A DNA stretch of 64,000 bases. Source: CAVRXQ01 sp963831155. GTDB lineage: Bacteria > Actinomycetota > Acidimicrobiia > Acidimicrobiales > Bog-793. Under the pieces are notes generated by a model. That model worked only from the letters and a program-made list of their open reading frames with translations, ran no database searches and had not been told where the DNA came from. The stretch spans positions 1 through 64,000 of the forward strand of contig CAWHOY010000006.1 in the NCBI GenBank assembly GCA_963831155.1. Reading direction: 5' to 3'. Made by a program: the position numbers and the translations under genes. This document shows positions 27,071-35,102 of this stretch, piece by piece. The first letter of the stretch is position 1, and every line of letters begins with the position of its first letter.

Positions 27071-27691
27071 ATGGACACGTGGCAAGCGGTGGACGAGGAG
27101 CGTTCGGCGCTGGCTGACGACCTGGCAACGCTCGACGACAGCCAGTGGAACGCCCAGTCGTTGTGCAGCGAGTGGAAGGTCCGGCACGTCGTCGGCCACC
27201 TGATCGGCGGAGCGGACTTGAAGACCGTCCCGTTCCTTACGGGACTGTTCAAAAGCGGCATGAACTTCAACCGCTTCATGGCCCGTGGAGGCCTGGCGCT
27301 GGGGATGGCGCGCCCTGACGAGCTCCTGGGGCAGTTCAGGAAAACGATAGGGATGCATCGCACGCCGCTCGGGGCGAATTCCGAGATCATGCTCATCGAC
27401 ATCGTGTGCCACAGCGGGGACATCCGCCGACCGACGGGCATGACCCGGAGTGTGCCAGAGGCCACGTTGTCGACAGTGGCCGACGTGGTGAAGCGCATAG
27501 GTTTCCCATTGCAGGCCAAAAAGCGCATCGCCGGTCTGCGCATGTCGGCCACAGACTCTGACTGGTCGGCGGGCGACGGTCCGACCGTCGAGGGCCCGCT
27601 GGCGTCGCTCATTCTCGTCATGGCAGGACGCAAGGCGCCGCTCGAGGACCTGTCGGGCGAAGGAACGCAAACCCTCCGGGCCCGCATGTAG
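27071..27691 (+). CDS. Maleylpyruvate isomerase-family mycothiol-dependent protein
   Basis: About 206 residues of the actinobacterial DinB-like/MDMPI family. Diagnostic parts are SLCSEWKVRHVVGHLIGGADLK, IDIVCHSGDIRRPTG with a metal-binding His, and LRMSATDSDWSAGDGPTVEGPLASLILVMAGRKAPLEDLSG at the C terminus. The family uses mycothiol as a cofactor for isomerisation or thiol transfer. ATG 27071 has GGAGG five bases upstream. Control by the divergent TetR is suggested by the palindrome in the shared promoter. Confidence 0.85.
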   Translation: MDTWQAVDEERSALADDLATLDDSQWNAQSLCSEWKVRHVVGHLIGGADLKTVPFLTGLFKSGMNFNRFMARGGLALGMARPDELLGQFRKTIGMHRTPLGANSEIMLIDIVCHSGDIRRPTGMTRSVPEATLSTVADVVKRIGFPLQAKKRIAGLRMSATDSDWSAGDGPTVEGPLASLILVMAGRKAPLEDLSGEGTQTLRARM

Positions 27692-27902
27692 CTGCGGCGT
27701 CGCGCCCGCTCGGAGCGAGGACTCGGCAGAGCAGACGCCTGGAAGCGCCATTGCGAGGTGGTCGCGCACCTCGTCCCGAAGTGTCGAACGGCGATGCAAC
27801 CTTCCGGCGATGCGGGATTCCGGGTTCGAGATCCGGCGCGTCGCGTTTTGGGACGCTTCTTCGAGTCGCTCTGCCGAGAACTGATCCGAGTACCGAGCCG
27901 AT

Positions 27903-28328
27903 CTAGCGCAGACAGGCAGGGAGCATTTCGAGTGCTTCGTCGAGATCGAGCTCGGCAGCTGCTTTGACCTCCTCGGCCGGAACCCAATTTGGAAATGGGG
28001 TTTCGACCGTTCGGTGCGCGCCCGTGGACGTGTGCTCCTCATCAACTGCGACGAGCCGTGCTGTGGGGAACCGATCCGCGAGCCGGACGAGGGCCGGCCA
28101 GAGGCGACGATGGACGAGAGTGACCTTGCCATTGATGAGACGCGTCGCTACTACGTCCGGAGAACTGAGCACCTCGTTAATGACATTGAAGATCTCATGA
28201 CCAGCCTTGTGTCCCCACCAGCTGCCCCGGATCGGTTCGCCGGCGACGAACTCAGCCAGGTTAGGGACCGGCCCTCGCGCCGACTGCAACACGACTCCTT
28301 GGTCACGCACCCACTCGAGCGCTTCCAC
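27903..28328 (-). CDS. Conserved hypothetical protein
   Basis: A 141-residue cytosolic protein whose body (EFVAGEPIRGSWWGHKAGHEIFNVINEVLSSPDVVATRLINGKVTLVHRRLWPALVRLADRF and TVETPFPNWVPAEEV) looks strongly conserved. I recall proteins of this type in many bacteria without a known function. Trp-rich GSWWGH and VHRRLWPAL are candidate functional motifs. No clear operon partner exists. Confidence 0.72.
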   Translation of the reverse strand: MEALEWVRDQGVVLQSARGPVPNLAEFVAGEPIRGSWWGHKAGHEIFNVINEVLSSPDVVATRLINGKVTLVHRRLWPALVRLADRFPTARLVAVDEEHTSTGAHRTVETPFPNWVPAEEVKAAAELDLDEALEMLPACLR

Positions 28329-28519
28329 GCGCTAAGTCAAGCAAGCAGGCGATCGGGGCACATGGGCGAATCGAGCCGCACGATAGGGAGGTGGTCCCGG
28401 GACCTTTAGTTGTCGCAACACTGAGCGGTCGCAAGGAGCAAGGCACGGGGACCACCGTGCCTCTGGTGGCGAGGTCGTTCGGCTTGAGCAGAAGAGTCTG
28501 AAAGACGAATGCTGTTGGC

Positions 28520-28894
28520 GTGGCTTCTGTCCTTGCGTATGTCGCAGCTGGAGTCGTAGCTCTGTGGGGTGTCGCACACGCGCTGCCTACGGTACGAGTC
28601 GTCCAGGGATTCAACGACACCTCGCATGACAACCGGCTGGTCATCACCCAGGAGTGGATCGCTGAAGCGATGACCATGTGGTTTATCGCTGCCGTCGTTC
28701 TTATCGCCACTGCCGTCGGTGGCTCCCAGAAGTCCTTGATTGATTGGGTCTATCGAGCCGCCGCCGCCATGCTCCTCGCCGTCGCCTTGCTGACGGCCGT
28801 CACAGGTGCTCGCACCGCCGTCATCTTCTTCAAGATCTGTCCGGTCCTGCTGAGTATCACAGCAGCGTTACTGCTCGCCGCTAGTTCTGTCTGA
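28520..28894 (+). CDS. Small four-helix membrane protein
   Basis: About 124 residues with four hydrophobic segments: VLAYVAAGVVALWGVAHAL, WFIAAVVLIATAVGG, AAAAMLLAVALLTAVTG and CPVLLSITAALLLAASS. The family is not recognised and no catalytic motif is seen. GTG 28520 begins the frame; the first helix starts at once, so no signal is cleaved. Confidence 0.6.
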   Translation: MASVLAYVAAGVVALWGVAHALPTVRVVQGFNDTSHDNRLVITQEWIAEAMTMWFIAAVVLIATAVGGSQKSLIDWVYRAAAAMLLAVALLTAVTGARTAVIFFKICPVLLSITAALLLAASSV

Positions 28895-29218
28895 GCAGCA
28901 CCGTCGTCGTTTTCGACGGTCGAGGTGTCAAAGAATCTGGGAATCTCTGCTTCGGGTGCGGTGAGCTGTTTTTGCCCCAACCGGCCCGGCGTCGCTCAGT
29001 CCCATTCCATTGACGCTCTTATCAGTTGTCAAGTTCCGAAGCGCGATTGGGAATGAAAACAACGGGCAGACCAATGAAGAGCCACTCCGTGCTGGAGGGC
29101 ACGCTCTTATTAAGCCACGTGTTTTCGAAGGGGTGCCCGGCCGTGGGTCGGCGAGTCGCCGGAAAGTCAGCCCGCGAGGGCGACAGGTTAGGGGTGAGCC
29201 AGACCCACGGCCGCGGAC

Positions 29219-30267
29219 TCAGCCGCGAGGAAGGTGGCGATAGACCTCGCGGGCGACGTAGCGCTTCAAGATGCGGATGACCTCGGGCTTGGTTCGTCCC
29301 TCTTTCAAGCGGCGCTCGTAGTAAGCCGTCGTTTCGGGTCGTGGGCGATGCGCACCATGACGATGCGCCACAGCGCGCTGTTCGCTTGACGATCACCACC
29401 GCGGTCGAGTCTGTAGCGTCTGGTGCCCTTTCCCGATGACGCCGGGATCGGCGCCACTCCGCACAGATGCGCGAACGCGGCTTCTGAGTGGAGCCGCTCG
29501 GGGTTGTCACCGGCGCTCACCAATAACGCAGCGGCGGTGTCGGGGCCGACCCCGAACAAGCCGAGCAACTCGGGTGCGGTCACAGCGAGAAGCGCGTTGA
29601 TCATCTCGTCGAGCGCGGCGAGCTCACGCTCGAGTGCCTCGATCCTGTGCGCCAATGAAGAGATGGAGGCCTTCGTCGCAGCAACTACGGGATCACTCGA
29701 CCTCGTCGGGCGAAGCTTTGCTCCTTCTGCGACCAAAGAGACGACCGTCACCCCCTTTAGCCTGCGATGAAGCTCCTCAGGAGCAGTGATCACCAAGTGG
29801 CGAACCTGGGTGAGGGCTTTGACCCGCGCCTGGCGGGCAGAGCGTTTGGCGACGACGAGGACCCGGATCGCCTCGATCGTGCCGTCTTTTGACTTCGAGA
29901 TGCTCTTTGCTCGACCACTGAGTGCAGCGCGAGCGGCTTCGATCGCGTCGAGGGGATCGGACTTTCCTGATCGACGTCGTTCGGCTCGGTTCGGTCGGTC
30001 GACCTCGATGACGTCAACGCCTTGCCGGCACAAGAACCGTGCGAGCTCGGCACCGTAAGAACCGGTTCCTTCGACACCGACCTTGCCGACCCTGCCGAAA
30101 CTTTCGAGCCATGCGAACAACGCCTTGTATCCGGCGGGACTCACGTCGAACGGCTTCGTTCCGAGGAGAGCACCGAGTGGGTCCAATGCCGCGGCGACAT
30201 GCACGTCGAGATGAGTGTCGACGCCACCGGTGATGCGACGCGCTGCTTCTAGCATTGTCATTGCCAT
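29219..30267 (-). pseudogene. IS110-family transposase with a C-terminal frameshift
   Basis: A recombinase of the IS110/IS1111 class. The N-terminal RuvC-like DEDD domain begins GGVDTHLDVHVAA and includes VGVEGTGSYGAELARFL and DRPNRAERRRSGKSDPLDA. The C-terminal serine domain reads LLGLFGVGPDTAAALL and CGVAPIPASSGKG. The main frame stops after HDPKRRLTTSAA at about 29305. One missing base near 29340 would restore PETTAYYERRLKEGRTKPEVIRILKRYVAREVYRHL, the normal IS110 ending, with a TGA at 29219. The copy is therefore inactive or mis-sequenced. The element ends are not defined because IS110 lacks terminal inverted repeats. ATG 30261 is an alternative start. Confidence 0.82.
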
Positions 30268-30480
30268 CCCTTCTTTTTCCTTAAGCGGGATAAGGGGTGG
30301 CACGGCCGTCCCGGATCGGAGTGACGGGTGGTCCGGCTTGTTCGTAGCAAGACGGGCCATCACCCTTACTTCGGAACGGGACGTGCCGTTTTCAATGTGC
30401 GCCTGGAAGCTCAACCGACGACGACCGGGGTCGTCATCACATCAAGTCAGGTTGAACGCTCCAGCGTTTCCGAAGCTATT
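30268..30480 (-). ncRNA. Candidate IS110 bridge RNA region
   Basis: The 200-300 bases between the transposase start and the pstS end hold no gene but several GC-rich inverted stretches, such as GGCCGTCCCGGATCGG and ACGGGCCATCACCC. In IS110-group elements this 5' non-coding end is known to encode the bridge (seek) RNA that selects target and donor DNA. The assignment rests on position only; no structure was computed. Confidence 0.3.
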
Positions 30481-30568
30481 GAGAACCAACGATCACGCGG
30501 TGGACCCTCAAGGACATTGTCATTGGTTAGGGTCGCCTCATCGAAGACGTCGATGCTCGATACCAACA

Positions 30569-31705
30569 TCAAGGGCCGAGGCGCGTCCCAGATGGACCGA
30601 CGAGCTTTGCCACGGTGTATTTCGCCAGCAATCGAATGGACACGGGTAGCGGCACGTAATAGTTCGCCGCCGCGATCGACTGGCCCTGATAGAGCATCCA
30701 GTCGACGAGATTCGCAAGCGCACTGCCGGTCGCTCGATCGGTCTGATGCTGGTAGAGCAACAGCCAGCTGAAACCGGAGATCGGGTAACTCGCCGTACCG
30801 GCCTCGTTGACGATCGAGAAGTTCGATGCCGACACGCTCGGGTTCTTCGACGCGTCTGCCGCAACGCTCGCGGCGAATGGTGGAACAAACGCACCGGCCA
30901 GGTTCTCGATCGCGAAGTACGGGAGATCGTGCGACTCCGCGTAGGAGAGCTCGAGGTAGCCGATCGCACCAGGGGCGTGCTCGACGTCGGCGGCGACGCC
31001 CGAGCTCCGCTTCGCGCCGATCCCCACCGGCCATTTCACAACCTTGCTTGTTCCCGGTCCGTTGCTCCACGCGGACGAAACAGACGACAGGTAGTTCGTG
31101 AAGATGTAGGTCGTCCCGCTGCTGTCCGAGCGATGCACGACGATGATCGGCTCGTGCGGGAGCAAGACACCGGGGTTGAGGACAGCGATCGCGGGGTTGT
31201 CCCAATAGGTGATCTGACCGAGGAAGATCTCGGCGAGCACCGGACCGCTCAGTCGCAGAGGTTGCGAGAGGGGGCCGACATTGAGGTTGTAGCTGATCAC
31301 GACGGCGCCGAGGTCGATCGGAATCTGGAGTACCCGTCCGCCTTCGGCGGTCGCCTGCTCCGCGGTTGTCATCGGCACATCTGAGGCGCCAAAGTTCGCC
31401 GTGCCCGCCGAAAACCGCGAGATGCCGAACCCACTTCCGACCGCGTCGTAGCGGATCGTGACGTTCGGGTTGAGCTTGTGGTACGCAGCGAAGGCCGCCG
31501 TGAAGAACGGCGCGTCGAATGTCGATCCAGCACCGGTGAGTTGAATCGCCACGTGTGACGCGGACGACTTCATTGATCGCGCTTCGGTGCGTGGCGACGC
31601 CGGAGCGATGCCGGCCGAGAGCACGAGCGAAGCGAGCGCTCCACAGACGGCGGTACGAGCACACCTCGCCAGGCTCGGGCCGATGGGGAGACGGTGGACT
31701 CGCAT
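30569..31705 (-). CDS. pstS: Phosphate ABC transporter substrate-binding protein
   Basis: A periplasm-side or cell-wall phosphate-binding protein of about 378 residues. An N-terminal export signal (CARTAVCGALASLVLSAGIAPAS) is followed by the PstS signature region AIQLTGAGSTFDAPFF, VGSGFGISRFSAGTANFGASDVPM, and HRSDSSGTTYIFTNYLSSVS, whose Ser/Arg/Asp residues bind phosphate. No pstCAB genes are adjacent. It lies downstream of an arsenic gene cluster and its promoter overlaps an ArsR-type inverted repeat, so it is probably arsenic-responsive. Such a protein could keep phosphate uptake selective when arsenate is present (inference). ATG 31705 follows GGGGG. Confidence 0.92.
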   Translation of the reverse strand: MRVHRLPIGPSLARCARTAVCGALASLVLSAGIAPASPRTEARSMKSSASHVAIQLTGAGSTFDAPFFTAAFAAYHKLNPNVTIRYDAVGSGFGISRFSAGTANFGASDVPMTTAEQATAEGGRVLQIPIDLGAVVISYNLNVGPLSQPLRLSGPVLAEIFLGQITYWDNPAIAVLNPGVLLPHEPIIVVHRSDSSGTTYIFTNYLSSVSSAWSNGPGTSKVVKWPVGIGAKRSSGVAADVEHAPGAIGYLELSYAESHDLPYFAIENLAGAFVPPFAASVAADASKNPSVSASNFSIVNEAGTASYPISGFSWLLLYQHQTDRATGSALANLVDWMLYQGQSIAAANYYVPLPVSIRLLAKYTVAKLVGPSGTRLGP

Positions 31706-31740
31706 AGGGACCCCCGCATATTGACGCTGCTCGATGTATT

Positions 31741-31766
31741 TTGACATCGACGAACATCAATGTCAA
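31741..31766. promoter_or_regulatory. ArsR-type operator over the pstS promoter
   Basis: TTGACAT and ATGTCAA form a 7-bp inverted repeat 12 bases apart. Its core, read on the minus strand, is ATTGA-TGTTCG-TCGAT, the same pattern found upstream of the ars genes. On the minus strand TTGACA is a good -35 and AAAATA about 18 bases later a possible -10, so binding would block pstS transcription. Confidence 0.6.
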
Positions 31767-31853
31767 CGGGGCGACGAACTCCGTGCCACCTGGACACGCG
31801 GCCTTGAACGGGTGTGGCGCGACCAGTTGTTCATTCCCCGGCCGACCCGAGAC

Positions 31854-33248
31854 TCAGAAGCGGGACCTCACTTCGCGAGTCCAGTCCTGCGCGCCGACCT
31901 GCACGGCATCCCATGGCGAACCGAGGGGTGGCGAATACGACAAGTCAAGATCGCTCATCGCGTCGATCGTCATTGCATTGAATATCGCTGCGGCGGCAAT
32001 GTCGATTCGCTTCGCGATCTCGGACCCGAGATGTCCGACCAACTGGAGGCCCAAGAGACGACCAGACGTGCGATCGCCCGTGTACCGCATCGCGATTCGC
32101 TGGCTCCCTGGGTAGTAGGCCTTGTGATCATCCGCTTCGGACGGCACCGTGAGGGGCTCGAAACCGGCGGCGATGGCCTCGTGGTCACGAAGGCCGGTTC
32201 GTGCCGCCACGATGTCGAACACCTTGACGACTTGAGTTCCAAGACTCCCGGCGAAATTGCGTTCGCCGCCGAGGGCGTTCTCTCCGGCGACTCGTCCTTG
32301 CTTGTGCGCGGTCGTCCCGAGCGGTAGGTATGTATCGCCGAGCAGGCGGTGGTAGGTGATGGCGCAGTCGCCGGCCGCGAAGATGTCTGGAGCGTCCGTT
32401 CGCATCTGTCGATCGACGGCGATGGCATTCTTTACTCCAAGACCGATTCCAGCTGTCGCCGCCATTGTCGTGTCCGGTCGGACTCCGACCACGACGAGAA
32501 TCACGTCGGCAAAGCGAGTGATCAGACCCTCGCGTCCAGTCGCGTCAACGCGGAGCCGACCGGAGGAACTGGGGTCCGCGCGGCTCACCGACCGCACAGC
32601 CGTATTACAGAGGACCTCGACACCGTGGCGCTCAAGCGCGTCGTGAACGATCGCTCCGAGTCCGGGATCGACGGTCGGCAGGACCTCCGGTAGCTGCTCC
32701 ATTTGCGTGACCGCGATACCGCGAGTCGTCAATCCTTCGGCCATCTCCAACCCGATGTACCCGCCCCCGACGATGACCGCCGAATTCGGACCGGATTCGA
32801 GGGTCGCCATCAACTCAAGCGTGTCTCCCATCGAATGAAGAAGGTGCACGCCGTCAGCGACTCCGAGCGCGTCAGAACCGACGAGTCCGTCGATGGAGGG
32901 CCGAACCGACACGGCTCCGGTGCCGATGATGAGCGACTCGTATGAGATCAGTTCGCTTTCACCGTCCGGAACGGCGAGCATGACTTTGTGGCTCGCGGCA
33001 TCGATCTGTCGGGCAGTTGTGTTGAGCCGAAGATTCATTCCTGATGCTTCGAGGTCAGAGATGGTCCGGTGGGCGAGGTTCTGCCACCGCGGGACTTCTC
33101 CCGACACGTAGTAAGGAATGCCACAAATCGAGAAGTTCGGATATGCATCGGCGACTGCAACGGTGACTTCGCACGTCGGATCGAGTTCGCGGGCTCGCAG
33201 CGCGGCACTGATTCCCGCATCACTCCCACCGATGACCGCGAGATGCAC
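31854..33248 (-). CDS. FAD-dependent pyridine nucleotide-disulfide reductase (CoA-disulfide reductase-like)
   Basis: A 464-residue flavoprotein. FAD-binding motif VIGGSDAGISAALRARELDP, redox cysteine in FSICGIPYYVSGEV, NAD(P)H-binding motif AVIVGGGYIGLEMAEGL, second FAD motif DIFAAGDCAITYHR, and a C-terminal dimer domain with the AYYPGSQRIAMRY region. The single active-site Cys near residue 42 is typical of CoA-disulfide reductases and NADH oxidases, not two-Cys glutathione reductases. Relatives often accompany ars genes. It sits just after the aquaporin gene on the same strand, so it probably shares the ArsR-controlled promoter and supports thiol balance or arsenical redox. Confidence 0.88.
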   Translation of the reverse strand: MHLAVIGGSDAGISAALRARELDPTCEVTVAVADAYPNFSICGIPYYVSGEVPRWQNLAHRTISDLEASGMNLRLNTTARQIDAASHKVMLAVPDGESELISYESLIIGTGAVSVRPSIDGLVGSDALGVADGVHLLHSMGDTLELMATLESGPNSAVIVGGGYIGLEMAEGLTTRGIAVTQMEQLPEVLPTVDPGLGAIVHDALERHGVEVLCNTAVRSVSRADPSSSGRLRVDATGREGLITRFADVILVVVGVRPDTTMAATAGIGLGVKNAIAVDRQMRTDAPDIFAAGDCAITYHRLLGDTYLPLGTTAHKQGRVAGENALGGERNFAGSLGTQVVKVFDIVAARTGLRDHEAIAAGFEPLTVPSEADDHKAYYPGSQRIAMRYTGDRTSGRLLGLQLVGHLGSEIAKRIDIAAAAIFNAMTIDAMSDLDLSYSPPLGSPWDAVQVGAQDWTREVRSRF

Positions 33249-33303
33249 GGCTCGCCTTAGCTCGGGCTGCTGTCGGGGTCGTCGGGAACCAAAGAAGCTC
33301 GGG

Positions 33304-34101
33304 TCATGGCCCGCTTGGCCTTGGCTCGCTACTCGCGCCTCGCTCTGACGTCGCCGCGCCGTTCCCGTCCGGCGAGGGCGCCGAGGGCCAACGCCGAGCG
33401 CCGTGCGGCACGACCACCTTTTCTGCTTCAGCCGATGTGACGTGCGGATAGAGGATCTTGATGATCACGACGGCAACGATGCCGCCCAACATCTCGGCGC
33501 CGACGTAGCCCGGAACCGATGACGGTGCAATGCCAGCGAAGGTGTTCGAGAACATCCGTCCCACCGCGATGGCTGGGTTCGCAAAGCTCGTTGAACTCGT
33601 GAAGAAGTACGCGCCACCGATGTACGCGCCAACCGCCGCCGGTGCGGCCGATCCACGGTTTGTCCTTGCGAGAGCAAAGATGACGAGCAGAAGCCCGACG
33701 GTCGCGACAACCTCTGCCAGCCAGTGTGCGGCGGACGCGCGGTGTTTGCTCGACAGACTCACGGCGGGTAAGGAGAACATGAGGTTGGCGATGATCGCGC
33801 CGACTGTGCATCCGCCTACCTGAGCGGGAAGGTACGACGAAGCGTCACGCCATCTCAATCCGCCGAAGGCGGCGTCGACGAAGGACACGACCGGATTGAA
33901 GTGTCCTCCAGACACCGGACCGAACATCACGATGATGGCAAACAGTCCGACGGCGGTCGCAGCAGCATTCTCGAACAGCTCAAGCCCGATATCGCCTGGC
34001 GAGAGACGTTGCGCCGCGATGCCCGAACCGATCACCACCATCGCGAGAAAAGCGGACCCGAGAAACTCCGCGAAGAGCCGGCGTCCGAGGTCCCTAGTCA
34101 T
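33304..34101 (-). CDS. aqpS: MIP-family aquaporin, AqpS-like
   Basis: A six-helix aquaglyceroporin of about 265 residues. The two half-helix motifs are GGHFNPVVSF and SFANPAIAVGR, so both NPA-type boxes are present (the first is NPV). The C terminus is a soluble Ser/Pro-rich tail. In Sinorhizobium and several actinobacteria an AqpS channel in ars operons lets arsenite or methylated arsenicals leave the cell. The context here (ArsR, ArsM, disulfide reductase) supports this role, and no ArsB or Acr3 pump is visible. ATG 34101 (MTRDLGRRLFAEFLG) begins the conserved fold. Confidence 0.88.
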   Translation of the reverse strand: MTRDLGRRLFAEFLGSAFLAMVVIGSGIAAQRLSPGDIGLELFENAAATAVGLFAIIVMFGPVSGGHFNPVVSFVDAAFGGLRWRDASSYLPAQVGGCTVGAIIANLMFSLPAVSLSSKHRASAAHWLAEVVATVGLLLVIFALARTNRGSAAPAAVGAYIGGAYFFTSSTSFANPAIAVGRMFSNTFAGIAPSSVPGYVGAEMLGGIVAVVIIKILYPHVTSAEAEKVVVPHGARRWPSAPSPDGNGAATSERGASSEPRPSGP

Positions 34102-34215
34102 CGAGCTCAGCGGCAGCGAGGGGTGGGAGGTCCGAGTTCGTCGAGACGAGCGATTTGCACATGAAATATCCGAACACCCCGTAGATTTACCGGCATCAAT
34201 AAGCTTTTCCCATAC

Positions 34216-34231
34216 ATCGACCTCTGTCAAT
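34216..34231. promoter_or_regulatory. ArsR-type operator between aqpS and arsR1
   Basis: Read on the minus strand this is ATTGA-CAGAGG-TCGAT, nearly identical to the box at 34694. The embedded TTGACA can be the -35 of the aqpS-directed promoter. It lies 11 bases before the arsR1 start. Confidence 0.6.
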
Positions 34232-34241
34232 GCGTTAACCC

Positions 34242-34595
34242 ATGGTAAAGGCTGCAGCCACCGCCGAGATGTCCCCACCCGGCGAAGACATTTGCCGCGC
34301 GTCGCTCACGGAAGCGCCGCTTTCTGAGCCGGACGCGAACGACCTAGCGGCGGTCTTAGCCGCAATCTCTGACCCCGTCCGACTTCGCCTGCTTTCGATC
34401 GTCGCTAGCAAAGAGGAAGTGTGCAGCTGCGACCTTGAGGTACCGCTGGAGCGCAGTCAACCGACCATCTCGCACCACACGAGGATCCTTTCCGAAGCCG
34501 GGCTGATCACCGCTGAAAAACGCGGCCGATGGACTTGGTGGCGGATCGACCCCGAACGCCTCGGCGCGGTGCGTCGGGCGCTTGGCGGTTCATAG
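34242..34595 (+). CDS. arsR: ArsR family metalloregulator (first copy)
   Basis: A 117-residue winged-helix repressor. The DNA-binding domain reads LAAISDPVRLRLLSIVASKEEVCSCDLEVPLERSQPTISHHTRILSEAGLI, with the As(III)-binding pair in EVCSCDL on the sensor helix. The wing follows as RGRWTWWRIDPERL. A third Cys lies in the N-terminal arm (EDICRAS) and might complete a three-thiolate site. It is divergent from aqpS and controls the shared promoter by inference. Confidence 0.92.
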   Translation: MVKAAATAEMSPPGEDICRASLTEAPLSEPDANDLAAVLAAISDPVRLRLLSIVASKEEVCSCDLEVPLERSQPTISHHTRILSEAGLITAEKRGRWTWWRIDPERLGAVRRALGGS

Positions 34596-34693
34596 CTGGC
34601 GCATCAGCGCGGCGGCAGGGCGAACGCCCCGGTCGCCGTCCCCAGTACGCCCGCGGCCGCTCACTAGGAACGACCTGTGGCGAGAGCTCTTTC

Positions 34694-34744
34694 ATTGACA
34701 GATCTCGATAAGGCCTCTATCGTCGTGTATTGATGAATGTCAAT
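34694..34744. promoter_or_regulatory. Two ArsR-type operators and the arsR2-arsM promoter
   Basis: ATTGA-CAGATC-TCGAT at 34694-34709 and ATTGA-TGAATG-TCAAT at 34729-34744 share the ATTGA-N6-TCRAT pattern. The first contains a TTGACA -35, and TATCGT about 17 bases on is a possible -10. The second overlaps the start region, so the transcript may be nearly leaderless. Confidence 0.65.
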
Positions 34745-35098
34745 GAACTCAGGATGCCAAACGGGGAGATCGCCCTGGCGCCCGTTGCCTGCTGCATCCC
34801 CGTTGTCGCGCCCGAAATCACCGGAGACCAAGCCCAAACGCTGGCCTCCATCTTCAAAGCGCTGGCTGATCCGAACCGGATACGGATCGTGAACCTGCTC
34901 GCAAATGCCGCAGAGCCGTTGTGTGTCTGTGAGTTCACGTCCCAGCTCGGGCTATCTCAAGGGACGGTGAGCTTCCATCTGAAAAAGCTGGTCGCCGTCG
35001 GGCTGCTCGACCGACAGGAACGTGGGACGTGGGCTTACTACTCGCTAAAGCGTGAGGGTCTCGGACGACTGGCCTCGGTATTCAACCCACAGGAGTGA
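34733..35098 (+). CDS. arsR: ArsR family metalloregulator (second copy)
   Basis: About 121 residues. Winged-helix core IFKALADPNRIRIVNLLANAAEPLCVCEFTSQLGLSQGTVSFHLKKLVAVGLLDRQERGTWAYYSL, with the metal site PLCVCEF. An additional Cys pair lies near the N terminus (PVACCIP), which may add ligands. It differs clearly from the first ArsR, so the two may sense different arsenicals. The start is uncertain: ATG 34733 lies inside an operator and ATG 34754 (MPNGEIAL) is the alternative. The arsM start follows after four bases. Confidence 0.9.
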   Translation: MNVNELRMPNGEIALAPVACCIPVVAPEITGDQAQTLASIFKALADPNRIRIVNLLANAAEPLCVCEFTSQLGLSQGTVSFHLKKLVAVGLLDRQERGTWAYYSLKREGLGRLASVFNPQE

Positions 35099-35102
35099 TG
35101 AC

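Noticed and set aside
30690..31766. Overlapping minus-strand 439-residue frame over pstS
   Set aside because: Shadow frame; the pstS frame carries the phosphate-binding motifs and signal peptide.
35052..35102. Upstream extension of arsM into arsR2
   Set aside because: GTG 35103 has a good AGGAG and gives the normal ArsM N terminus. The extension overlaps the arsR2 coding end.
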